Origin: DATKMP01 sp035541775
Lineage (GTDB): Bacteria > Bacteroidota > Ignavibacteria > UBA10030
NCBI GenBank assembly: GCA_035541775.1
Contig: DATKMP010000047.1
Coordinates: 1 to 7,949, forward strand
Length of the DNA stretch: 7,949 nt
Reading direction: 5' to 3'
Part shown: piece by piece, positions 1 to 5,841 of the stretch
Layout: each line of letters begins with the position of its first letter
How positions within the stretch are numbered: the stretch's first letter is position 1
Notes under the pieces: model-generated
Told to the model about the DNA's origin: nothing
The model's database searches: none
Seen by the model: only the letters and a program-made list of their open reading frames with translations
Position numbers and translations under genes: made by a program

Positions 1-1286
1 TGAGAAATCGTTTGTACAAAAGATTCTGTATCGTATGTATCGTGCCAGCTGTTATACAAATAATCTATATCCCAGCAAATATTTGGAAGGAACGACAGGA
101 AACATAGTGCACTCAGCGATGCGGTGACCAGAGAACGAGATATTGTACGCGAAGCAATCTGAAATAATTCTGCCGTACCGATTGCACCGGCGTAGAATAA
201 CAGAATGAGCAGCGGGAATAAAAATCGAATATCGTTGATAGGATAAAATAAAATGGGAATGGAATAAACGCATAAAAAAATGAAAAGAAGAATCGTGTCT
301 TTTGATTTACGATAAAGTGTTCGTGCTCCATACCCGCACAACCCGATGCTAAGAATAAAAAGAGGATATTCTAAAATGCGGGCAGCCAGTTGTCCGAATT
401 TAATCATGGAATGCGACAGATCCAGAACGCCAATGGAATCGGTTCGAATATCCGGCATAAACACCAACTGAACCAGGTAATGCCAATAAACGCGAACGTT
501 GCCCAGTAATCGCTCCCAGAGTTCCATCGCGAACGGCGCGGCGGTCGATGTGTACATATGACTAAAAAATATTGTCGAATTTTTTAAAGGAGGATTTTCA
601 ATGCCGGCAACGATGATTTCATTACGAACAAACCATATCAGATATGCCAAGAGTGAAACAAGAAAAATTAACAGTGCGCGTTGATATTGTTTTTTCCAGA
701 AAAAAAATACGGTGGCAGCAAGCATCAAGGAAAGACCGACCTCTCGTAAAAATATTCCCGCGACGATGACGGCGACAAAAATATATTCCTTCCAATGTTC
801 CGATGCCGATTCTTGGATGTCTTTTGCGAATAAAAAAAATGCAATCAAACATACGACGAAAGGAATTTCCGAAAGCACTTGCGTGGAGAATATGAAAAAC
901 AACGGGTGAAAGGCAAGCGCCGCCATCGCGAGCCAAGCCGCCCGGCGATTGCCGTTTGTTTGTTCGATCCATCGATAAAAGAGCCACAAGGCAACAAGCG
1001 AAAGCAGGAGCGTTGTTATTTTTGCGCCGGCAATGCTCATTGGAGCAATCCATGCGGCAGGCACGAGCAGCAATGGATACAACGGTGCGTGAATGACATA
1101 CCGGGTCGGCTCGGCCGCTGCAATATCTAAAAATCCTTTCCACTGTGCAAGCGCGTTCGACCATGCAAGATAACGCGCACAATCGGGAGTGTACATCAGC
1201 AATTGATTCAGCGCAGGAATTCCCAGCGCAAAAAAAACAATCAGGAACAGAAAAGCAGCAAGATGTTTTTTGATGAATGGAATCAT
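1..1286 (-). CDS. GT39/ArnT-like polytopic membrane glycosyltransferase (partial, C-terminus beyond the left edge)
   Basis: Reading leftward from ATG at 1286, the frame stays open for 428 codons to the window edge. The protein is strongly hydrophobic with roughly 10-12 membrane segments (for example about residues 9-27, 88-106, 138-153, 168-195, 203-220, 304-322, 331-348, 352-370 and 384-403). Landmarks fit GT-C fold transferases of the GT39/GT83 group, which move sugars from polyprenyl-phosphate carriers on the outer face of the inner membrane. There is an acidic residue in the first external loop (YTPDCARYL, D35), a P-L-Y-P motif after it (HAPLYPLLL, 66-74), an acidic pair position in SEIPF (139-143), and a late RFLFPLL stretch (354-360) like the R-Y-x-P-L segment of these enzymes. 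The start lies 6 nt after the stop of the metallophosphoesterase gene, so the two are probably cotranscribed. The upstream Shine-Dalgarno is weak (GGGAAA about 11 nt away). The donor and acceptor cannot be told; a generic multi-span membrane protein is the alternative. Confidence 0.8.
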   Translation of the reverse strand, partial: MIPFIKKHLAAFLFLIVFFALGIPALNQLLMYTPDCARYLAWSNALAQWKGFLDIAAAEPTRYVIHAPLYPLLLVPAAWIAPMSIAGAKITTLLLSLVALWLFYRWIEQTNGNRRAAWLAMAALAFHPLFFIFSTQVLSEIPFVVCLIAFFLFAKDIQESASEHWKEYIFVAVIVAGIFLREVGLSLMLAATVFFFWKKQYQRALLIFLVSLLAYLIWFVRNEIIVAGIENPPLKNSTIFFSHMYTSTAAPFAMELWERLLGNVRVYWHYLVQLVFMPDIRTDSIGVLDLSHSMIKFGQLAARILEYPLFILSIGLCGYGARTLYRKSKDTILLFIFLCVYSIPILFYPINDIRFLFPLLILLFYAGAIGTAELFQIASRTISRSLVTASLSALCFLSFLPNICWDIDYLYNSWHDTYDTESFVQTIS

Positions 1287-1292
1287 AAAGAT

Positions 1293-2456
1293 TTATTTCC
1301 CGGTAAATTGAATTTTGAGATTCACAATCTCCGGCGTGTTGCCGCTTCGCATGGGCGGTCCCCATCCGCCGACACCGCACGAAACGTAATATTGTGTGTT
1401 GCCTTTTTTCAGATAGCCCCAGCTCAATTCGTACACCGCCCTGGTAATATAATTGAAGGGCCAGAGTTGCCCGTGGTGTGTATGCCCGGAAAGCTGCAAG
1501 TCGATTCCATGGTCTGCAGCGTCTTCCAAATGCATCGGCTGGTGATCCATCATAATGATTGGCAGCGATCGGTCGATGCCGGCGAGAAGTTCGTCTAACG
1601 ATTTTCGTCGCTTTCCGTAAAACTGCCTGCTGCTGATATCTTCTCTTCCCACTAACACAAAAGCGCTGTCGATTGTTGCGGTGCTGTCGCGAAGTTCGAC
1701 GATGCCATGCTCGGTCAAATATTTGCAAGCCGGATCCACGCCGCCGATATATTCATGATTTCCCGTAATCGCATATACGCCGTACTTCGATTTTATTTCT
1801 CGAAGCAATTCTCCCAAATTTTCTCTGATGACCGGCTGAATATCTTCATCCACCACATCGCCGGCAAACAGAACGATATCGGGATGCAGCGAATTTATTT
1901 TTTCGACGATGCGTTTAAAATGCCCATGACAAATAATTGTTCCCAAATGAATATCGGATGCTAATGCGACGTTCAATGTTTTTAACGGTGATTGCTTGTT
2001 GATCGAAAGGTCGAGTGTCCGAATGCGCGGATACATGGCATTGAATCTCATGCCGATCACACACACAAGGACGATACCGGAAATAATAATTCCTGTCCAT
2101 TGTTTTGCCGCATGAATATTTTGAGTGATGAAGGATGGAAAAAACGGGACAACGTAATTTACCAATCGCACAACATCGATGACCAAGATCGCTAGAAAAA
2201 AATATACCATGGCACCGAGCCAGTACGAACCGATCCACACCATGCCGTCACTGAACCATGATAATGTGATGCGTTCTAACAATCGAGCGATGATGTACGA
2301 AAGGGCAAGAAACCAAAACACGGCGATATACCAAATTCGTATCGGCGATCCATGCGGAAAGAGTTGTAAGCCGCGAATGAAAATATACGTGTTCAACAAT
2401 CCATATATAGCGAGAACGATGGAAAAGAAAACGAGAAACATTTGTGTGCGCGTCAT
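1293..2456 (-). CDS. Membrane-anchored calcineurin-like metallophosphoesterase (YkuE/YaeI-like)
   Basis: This 387-residue protein has about four N-terminal membrane segments (roughly 6-28, 42-60, 75-97 and 121-137) followed by a catalytic domain with the full calcineurin-like dimetal signature: SDIHLG (D168, H170), FAGDVVDED (D200), TGNHEY (N233, H234), MDHQP (H305) and SGHTHHGQLWP (H325, H327). A glycine-rich CGVGGWGPPMR near the C-terminus is typical of the YkuE/YaeI branch (COG1408). Relatives are membrane or envelope phosphoesterases, and some distant ones (LpxG/LpxH) hydrolyse lipid A precursors. All expected metal ligands are present, so it should be active. Charge distribution does not settle which side of the membrane the catalytic domain faces. 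It is the first gene of a likely bicistron with the glycosyltransferase, 6 nt apart, which favours a role in lipid-linked sugar or envelope phosphate chemistry; this last point is inference. The start has only a weak GGA-type ribosome site. Confidence 0.92.
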   Translation of the reverse strand: MTRTQMFLVFFSIVLAIYGLLNTYIFIRGLQLFPHGSPIRIWYIAVFWFLALSYIIARLLERITLSWFSDGMVWIGSYWLGAMVYFFLAILVIDVVRLVNYVVPFFPSFITQNIHAAKQWTGIIISGIVLVCVIGMRFNAMYPRIRTLDLSINKQSPLKTLNVALASDIHLGTIICHGHFKRIVEKINSLHPDIVLFAGDVVDEDIQPVIRENLGELLREIKSKYGVYAITGNHEYIGGVDPACKYLTEHGIVELRDSTATIDSAFVLVGREDISSRQFYGKRRKSLDELLAGIDRSLPIIMMDHQPMHLEDAADHGIDLQLSGHTHHGQLWPFNYITRAVYELSWGYLKKGNTQYYVSCGVGGWGPPMRSGNTPEIVNLKIQFTGK

Positions 2457-2488
2457 GATATTCCGACAAAATAAATTTATGTATGAAT

Positions 2489-2517
2489 AGAATAGAGGAT
2501 AAGAACCGCAAATTCAA
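2489..2517 (-). promoter_or_regulatory. Possible sigma70-like promoter for the metallophosphoesterase gene
   Basis: On the minus strand, TTGAAT (2517-2512) is separated by 17 nt from TATTCT (2494-2489); each hexamer matches four of six consensus positions. A transcript starting near 2482 would have a leader of about 25 nt before the ATG at 2456. This is an eye-match in AT-rich DNA, and the organism's own promoter consensus may differ. Confidence 0.3.
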
Positions 2518-2540
2518 GCCATTTTTTCTGTTGATACGCC

Positions 2541-2569
2541 TTGTTTTTTTATCTGATATTCCATAGAAT
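2541..2569 (+). promoter_or_regulatory. Possible sigma70-like promoter for the deaminase pair
   Basis: TTGTTT (2541-2546) is followed after 17 nt by TAGAAT (2564-2569), which matches TATAAT at five of six positions. Transcription would begin near 2576, leaving a leader of about 19 nt that contains the AAGGA ribosome site ahead of ATG 2595. This agrees with the late start chosen for the cytosine deaminase. Another -35-like TTGATA lies at 2531-2536. It is a visual match only. Confidence 0.3.
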
Positions 2570-2582
2570 AAACCCCACGATG

Positions 2583-2587
2583 AAGGA
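2583..2587 (+). promoter_or_regulatory. Shine-Dalgarno site that decides the cytosine deaminase start
   Basis: AAGGA at 2583-2587 stands 7 nt before the ATG at 2595. The in-frame ATG codons at 2580 and 2589 and a TTG at 2541 have no comparable site at a proper distance. This favours translation from 2595. Confidence 0.6.
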
Positions 2588-2594
2588 AATGCTT

Positions 2595-3029
2595 ATGGAA
2601 GAATTTATGAATGCTGCGCTGGAGGAAGCGAAGATCGGTTTGCAGGAAGGTGGAATCCCTATCGGAGCAGTTTTGGTGATGGAGAAAAAAATTATCGGGC
2701 GCGGGCATAACCGGCGTGTGCAGAATAACGATCCATTAGCGCATGCGGAAACGGAGTGTATTCGCAATGCCGGGCGCATCGGCTCGTATAAAAAAGCTAT
2801 TATGTTCAGTACACTGATGCCGTGTTATTACTGCGCGGGAGCGCTGGTGCAATTCGGTATCGATCAATTAGTGGTCGGAGACTCCACAACGTTTCATGGC
2901 GCGCCGGAGTTTTTGCGCGACCACTGGGTAAGCATCGATGAATGGAATTGGAATGAGTGCAGTGAGTTGATGGATGCATTCATCCAAAAAAATCCGACGT
3001 TGTGGAACGAAGACATTGGAAAATTATAA
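2595..3029 (+). CDS. Cytosine deaminase of the yeast FCY1 type (zinc-dependent CDA superfamily)
   Basis: This 144-residue protein has the zinc deaminase signature HAE (H50, catalytic E52) and PCxxC (C77, C80). Similarity to yeast cytosine deaminase runs the whole length: EEAKIGLQEGGIPIG at the N-terminus, GRGHN (N39, equivalent to the base-contacting Asn51 of yeast), VVGD with a following F100 (like Phe114), and the C-terminal WNEDIG (W137, D140), which matches the yeast WFEDIG tail whose Asp155 contacts cytosine. It should hydrolyse cytosine to uracil and ammonia in the cytosol; this family is unrelated to E. coli CodA. ATG 2595 is chosen for its AAGGA site 7 nt upstream; a start at 2580 would add five residues. 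The guanine deaminase gene follows after 16 nt. The specificity rests on residue matches recalled from the yeast enzyme; a related substrate such as isocytosine or another amino-pyrimidine is possible. Confidence 0.88.
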   Translation: MEEFMNAALEEAKIGLQEGGIPIGAVLVMEKKIIGRGHNRRVQNNDPLAHAETECIRNAGRIGSYKKAIMFSTLMPCYYCAGALVQFGIDQLVVGDSTTFHGAPEFLRDHWVSIDEWNWNECSELMDAFIQKNPTLWNEDIGKL

Positions 3030-3045
3030 AAGACAAAACGATACG

Positions 3046-3522
3046 ATGAAAAATGCACAAGAAGAATTGATGCGGAAAGCGATTCAGCTTTCTATAGAAA
3101 ATGTGAAATTAGGAAAAGGCGGGCCGTTTGCGGCTATCGTTGTAAAAGACGGAAACATTATTTCGATGGGAACAAACAGCGTAACATCGACAAATGACCC
3201 GACGGCGCACGCAGAAGTGGTTGCCATCCGCGAAGCTTGTAAAGCACTGCACAGTTTTCAGTTGGATGGATGCGAACTATATACGACGTGCGAGCCATGC
3301 CCGATGTGTCTCGGCGCGATCTATTGGGCGCGGCCGCAGCGTGTGTATTATGCCGGAACTCGCACCGATGCCGCCAACGCAGGATTTGACGATTCGTTTA
3401 TTTATGATGAACTGACAAAAAATATTGCTGACTATACGATTCCAATGGTTCCGCTGTTGAACGAGGAGGCAGTCGCAGCATTTCATGCGTGGAAAGAAAA
3501 AGAGGACAAAATTCGGTATTGA
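3046..3522 (+). CDS. guaD: Guanine deaminase, GuaD type
   Basis: The 158-residue product closely resembles Bacillus subtilis GuaD (156 residues). It has GGPFAAIVVKDG near the N-terminus (25-36), NDPTAHAE with zinc ligand H55 and catalytic E57, CEPCPMCLGAIYWARP with ligands C85 and C88, AGFDDSFIY with D116 matching the catalytic Asp114 of B. subtilis, and a C-terminal tyrosine (Y158) matching the Tyr156 that closes over the active site of the domain-swapped dimer. It should convert guanine to xanthine and ammonia, the committed step of guanine breakdown. ATG 3046 gives the family's usual length; the frame is open further upstream but that would overlap the preceding gene. The ribosome site is weak, so coupling to the cytosine deaminase gene 16 nt upstream is likely. 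It converges on dinB with 18 nt between the stops. Confidence 0.95.
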   Translation: MKNAQEELMRKAIQLSIENVKLGKGGPFAAIVVKDGNIISMGTNSVTSTNDPTAHAEVVAIREACKALHSFQLDGCELYTTCEPCPMCLGAIYWARPQRVYYAGTRTDAANAGFDDSFIYDELTKNIADYTIPMVPLLNEEAVAAFHAWKEKEDKIRY

Positions 3523-3540
3523 TTAAAATTGGATTGCTGT

Positions 3541-4695
3541 TTATTGTTCTGTGCCGATATGAATAATATCGCTTCCGAATTTTTCGCGCAAACCATCGAC
3601 GGTATGTAAAATTTCTTGTTTCTTTTGATCGGTAGGGAAGAGAGTCATTTGTTCTTCAGCATCGAAATTGGAAAGGCGCACACCGATGAGACGGATCGCG
3701 AGATTACGGGAATACGATTCATCCAATAATTTTACAATATTGTTTCGAACGAAGGTATCATCATTCGTCGGTTCAACACTTTCTGCGTGTGTGATGGTTT
3801 TAAAATCGGAGTAGCGCAGTTTTAACGTAATCGTTTTTGCTTTCCATCCGTTTTTCCGGACGCGCGAGCACACGTCTTCTACTAATTCAAATAAATATTT
3901 CTTTAATTCTTTTCGGTCGGAAATATCTTTCGAAAATGTTTCTTCACGCGAAATACTTTTTGCACTCCATTCTTCGCCGATCATGTCCGAACCTCGCCCA
4001 TTGGCGGAATGATAAATCCACAATCCATGTTGTCCGAGAATTTTGATGATTTCCTGTTCCGATTTTTTCTGAATGTCGGCAACCGTGTTGAATCCTTTGC
4101 TGCGCAGATACGATTCTGTTTTTGTACCGATGCCGGGAATGACGCTGATATCGAACGGTGCGAGATAGGTTGCTTCTGTTCCATGCGGAACGAAAATAGC
4201 GCCGTTGGGTTTCACACGGTTGGCAGCAATTTTTGCGACAGTTTTATTGGAAGCAAGTGCAATGGTGCATGGAAGTCGAAATTCTTTTAAGACCAATTGC
4301 TGAATGGTTTTCATGAATCCCGGCAGATTGTTTTGATATAATTGTTCGCAGCCGCTAAAATCCATATTCATTTCGTCGATGGAAGCACGTTCCACCAACG
4401 GCGCAAGTTCGCACATGCGATGATGGAGTTTGTCCGAGATGCGTCCGTATTCTCCGTGGCTGCCGCGGACAACGATTAACGACGGACAAAGTTTAAGAGC
4501 ACGCGCAGTCGGCATGGCAGAATGCACACCGAACTTTCGCGCTTCGTACGATGCGGATGCAACAACCCCGCGTCCTGTTGCACTGCCGCCGACAATGACG
4601 GGTTTGCCGACAAGCGACGGATTTTTTATTCGCTCAACGGAAACAAAGAAACAATCGAGGTCGAGATGTGCAATATATTTTTTTCGGTCGCTCAT
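3541..4695 (-). CDS. dinB: DNA polymerase IV (Y-family translesion polymerase)
   Basis: The 384-residue protein contains the Y-family catalytic carboxylates in HLDLDCFF (D12, with a steric-gate aromatic at F17) and SIDE (D107, E108). It also shows ASYEARKFGV (48-57), fingers region SAMPTARALKLCP (59-71), the helix-hairpin-helix PGIGTKT (187-193), and the little-finger domain from about 245 to 345. QMTLF at 349-353 is a beta-clamp binding pentapeptide. It is followed by a further 31 residues instead of ending the protein as in E. coli. The enzyme copies damaged templates at low fidelity. ATG 4695 is chosen because MSDRKKYIAH places the first motif at the standard distance; upstream in-frame ATGs at 4731 and 4794 would add residues unlike the family. 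The ribosome site is poor. In SIDEMNMD an Asn stands where Tyr or Phe is usual. No recognisable LexA box was found nearby, so SOS control is unproven. Confidence 0.97.
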   Translation of the reverse strand: MSDRKKYIAHLDLDCFFVSVERIKNPSLVGKPVIVGGSATGRGVVASASYEARKFGVHSAMPTARALKLCPSLIVVRGSHGEYGRISDKLHHRMCELAPLVERASIDEMNMDFSGCEQLYQNNLPGFMKTIQQLVLKEFRLPCTIALASNKTVAKIAANRVKPNGAIFVPHGTEATYLAPFDISVIPGIGTKTESYLRSKGFNTVADIQKKSEQEIIKILGQHGLWIYHSANGRGSDMIGEEWSAKSISREETFSKDISDRKELKKYLFELVEDVCSRVRKNGWKAKTITLKLRYSDFKTITHAESVEPTNDDTFVRNNIVKLLDESYSRNLAIRLIGVRLSNFDAEEQMTLFPTDQKKQEILHTVDGLREKFGSDIIHIGTEQ

Positions 4696-4796
4696 ACGCT
4701 TTAATAATGTAAAATGAAAAATAATGAACATATTCGCAAATCTCTCAAACGTGGATGAAACGGAACTTTCTCGTTTATTATTCGTAACTTTCAATA

Positions 4797-4810
4797 ATTG
4801 TCAGGACAAT
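4797..4810. repeat. Perfect 6-bp inverted repeat ATTGTC-AG-GACAAT before the phosphatase gene
   Basis: The arms at 4797-4802 and 4805-4810 are exact reverse complements with a 2-nt centre. It lies 3 nt before ATG 4814 and covers the AGGA ribosome site (4803-4806). The 2-nt centre is too small for an RNA hairpin loop, so if meaningful it is more likely a protein-binding operator. It may be chance. Confidence 0.3.
4803..4806 (+). promoter_or_regulatory. Shine-Dalgarno site that decides the phosphatase start
   Basis: AGGA at 4803-4806 lies 7 nt before the ATG at 4814. The in-frame ATG at 4724 is preceded only by an A-rich stretch with no ribosome site, and it would add 30 residues that resemble no known domain. 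Confidence 0.55.
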
Positions 4811-4813
4811 AGT

Positions 4814-5830
4814 ATGGAACACAACATTATACGACTCATCAAAGAAAATATTCTTCAACGCCGACAGAACGTGGCGGAATTTCTCGAAACCGCAGACGCG
4901 CCGACGATTCGCATGCGTGTCGGTCCGGCAGGTGAAAGTGCCGCCGCAGATTGTGTCAAGGAACTCGATACTTGTCTTCATAAAGCAGAAGATCATACGC
5001 TGGGCATCTGCGATATTTGCCAAGGCGAGGTGGACGAAAGCAGACTGAGAATGGATTATACTTCTTCGGTTTGTCTCGAACATTTGAGCAGTGAGGAGCG
5101 CGCACGTCTGGAAAGCGATCTCGAACTTTCACAAAAAGTTCAGCGGGCGCTCCTTCCACAATCGCTGCCGGAGATTCCGGGATTAGAACTTGCTGCGTTC
5201 AGTCAACCGGCACACATTGTCGGCGGAGATTATTTTGATTTTCTCAAATTCAAAGACGACTCTCATGCGATAGCCATCGCCGATGTCATGGGGAAAGGTG
5301 TGCCGGCAAGTATGTTGATGGCGAACTTGCAAGCGTCGCTGCGCATTATTGTACCGGAGAGCGATGAACCCGCATCGATTATTTGCCGCTTAAACCGTCT
5401 GTTCGGCCGCAATATCAACTTGACGAAATTTGTCACATTCGTTCTGGCACAATATCACGAGCACACTCGTTCCTTGACTTATTGCAATGCCGGACACAAC
5501 CCTCCGCTTGTGCGGCGGCAAAACGGTACAATCGAACGGCTCATGCCGACCGGTGCGGCGATCGGGTTAATTTCGCAAACGGAATTCAGTCAGAACACCG
5601 TTACGCTCCAACCCGGCGATCGTGTTTTGCTATATACAGACGGTGTGGTGGAATCGTTCAATCAACGGAAAGAATTTTTTGGCGAAGAGCGGCTTGAAAA
5701 ATTTTTACAGGATTCGGTGACACTTCCAACTGCTCGAGTTATTGCTGCTCTGCAAGAAGCGATGTTTCGTTTTACACAAAGCAACATTCCTGCAGACGAT
5801 ACGACGATTATCGTGCTGACGGCGAAATAG
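4814..5830 (+). CDS. RsbU/SpoIIE-type PP2C phosphatase with an N-terminal DksA/TraR-like zinc finger
   Basis: The product has 338 residues. Residues 120-338 form a PP2C domain of the SpoIIE/RsbU group, with metal-binding acids in VGGDYFDF (D139), IADVMGKG (D157), LYTDGVVE (D276) and ADDTTIIV (D328/D329), plus the family motif CNAGHNPP (224-231). Such enzymes dephosphorylate anti-anti-sigma (STAS) proteins in partner-switching stress pathways. Residues 46-95 resemble the DksA/TraR finger: AEDHTLGICDIC, then R77-L78, then CLEH, giving C66-x2-C69-x17-C87-x2-H90. This is the exact spacing of the four cysteines in E. coli DksA, with His in the last position. Residues 96-118 probably form the helical linker (ELSQKVQRALLPQ) usual before RsbU domains. 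It is cytosolic, with no membrane segments. No STAS or anti-sigma gene lies in the window. It is divergent from dinB and converges on the acyl-CoA ligase gene. Confidence 0.92.
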   Translation: MEHNIIRLIKENILQRRQNVAEFLETADAPTIRMRVGPAGESAAADCVKELDTCLHKAEDHTLGICDICQGEVDESRLRMDYTSSVCLEHLSSEERARLESDLELSQKVQRALLPQSLPEIPGLELAAFSQPAHIVGGDYFDFLKFKDDSHAIAIADVMGKGVPASMLMANLQASLRIIVPESDEPASIICRLNRLFGRNINLTKFVTFVLAQYHEHTRSLTYCNAGHNPPLVRRQNGTIERLMPTGAAIGLISQTEFSQNTVTLQPGDRVLLYTDGVVESFNQRKEFFGEERLEKFLQDSVTLPTARVIAALQEAMFRFTQSNIPADDTTIIVLTAK

Positions 5831-5841
5831 AAATTATTTCG
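5823..5841. terminator. Small hairpin spanning both convergent stop codons; possible weak bidirectional terminator
   Basis: CGAAATA (5823-5829) and TATTTCG (5835-5841) are perfect complements around a 5-nt loop. They include the TAG of the phosphatase gene (5828-5830) and the TAA of the ligase gene (complement of 5834-5836). The stem is AT-rich and no T-run follows directly on either strand; T-rich DNA begins only from about 5861 on the plus strand. Termination is therefore doubtful. Confidence 0.25.

Noticed and set aside
622..1728. A 368-codon open frame on the minus strand overlapping the glycosyltransferase and metallophosphoesterase genes
   Set aside because: Its translation is rich in Arg, Cys and His with no domain pattern, and it lies out of frame with two genes that have clear family motifs. 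It is a shadow frame.
2541..2594. TTG 2541 or ATG 2580 as the start of the cytosine deaminase
   Set aside because: Neither has a ribosome site, and the TTG overlaps a likely -35 element. ATG 2595 has AAGGA 7 nt upstream, although 2580 cannot be fully excluded.
2595..3522. The two deaminases as a recent tandem duplication
   Set aside because: They share only the superfamily fold and zinc motifs. Each is much closer to a different family (FCY1 and GuaD) than to the other.
3555..3571. A hairpin CGATAT-GAATA-ATATCG shortly after the guaD stop, considered as a terminator
   Set aside because: It lies inside the 3' coding end of dinB, the stem is short and AT-rich, and no T-run follows directly.
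4696..4794. An N-terminal extension of DinB to ATG 4794 or 4731
   Set aside because: It would add residues not found in the family before the HLDLDCFF motif and would overlap the divergent phosphatase leader.
4724..4813. A 30-residue upstream extension of the phosphatase
   Set aside because: There is no ribosome site before ATG 4724, the added residues match no domain, and ATG 4814 has a good AGGA at proper spacing.
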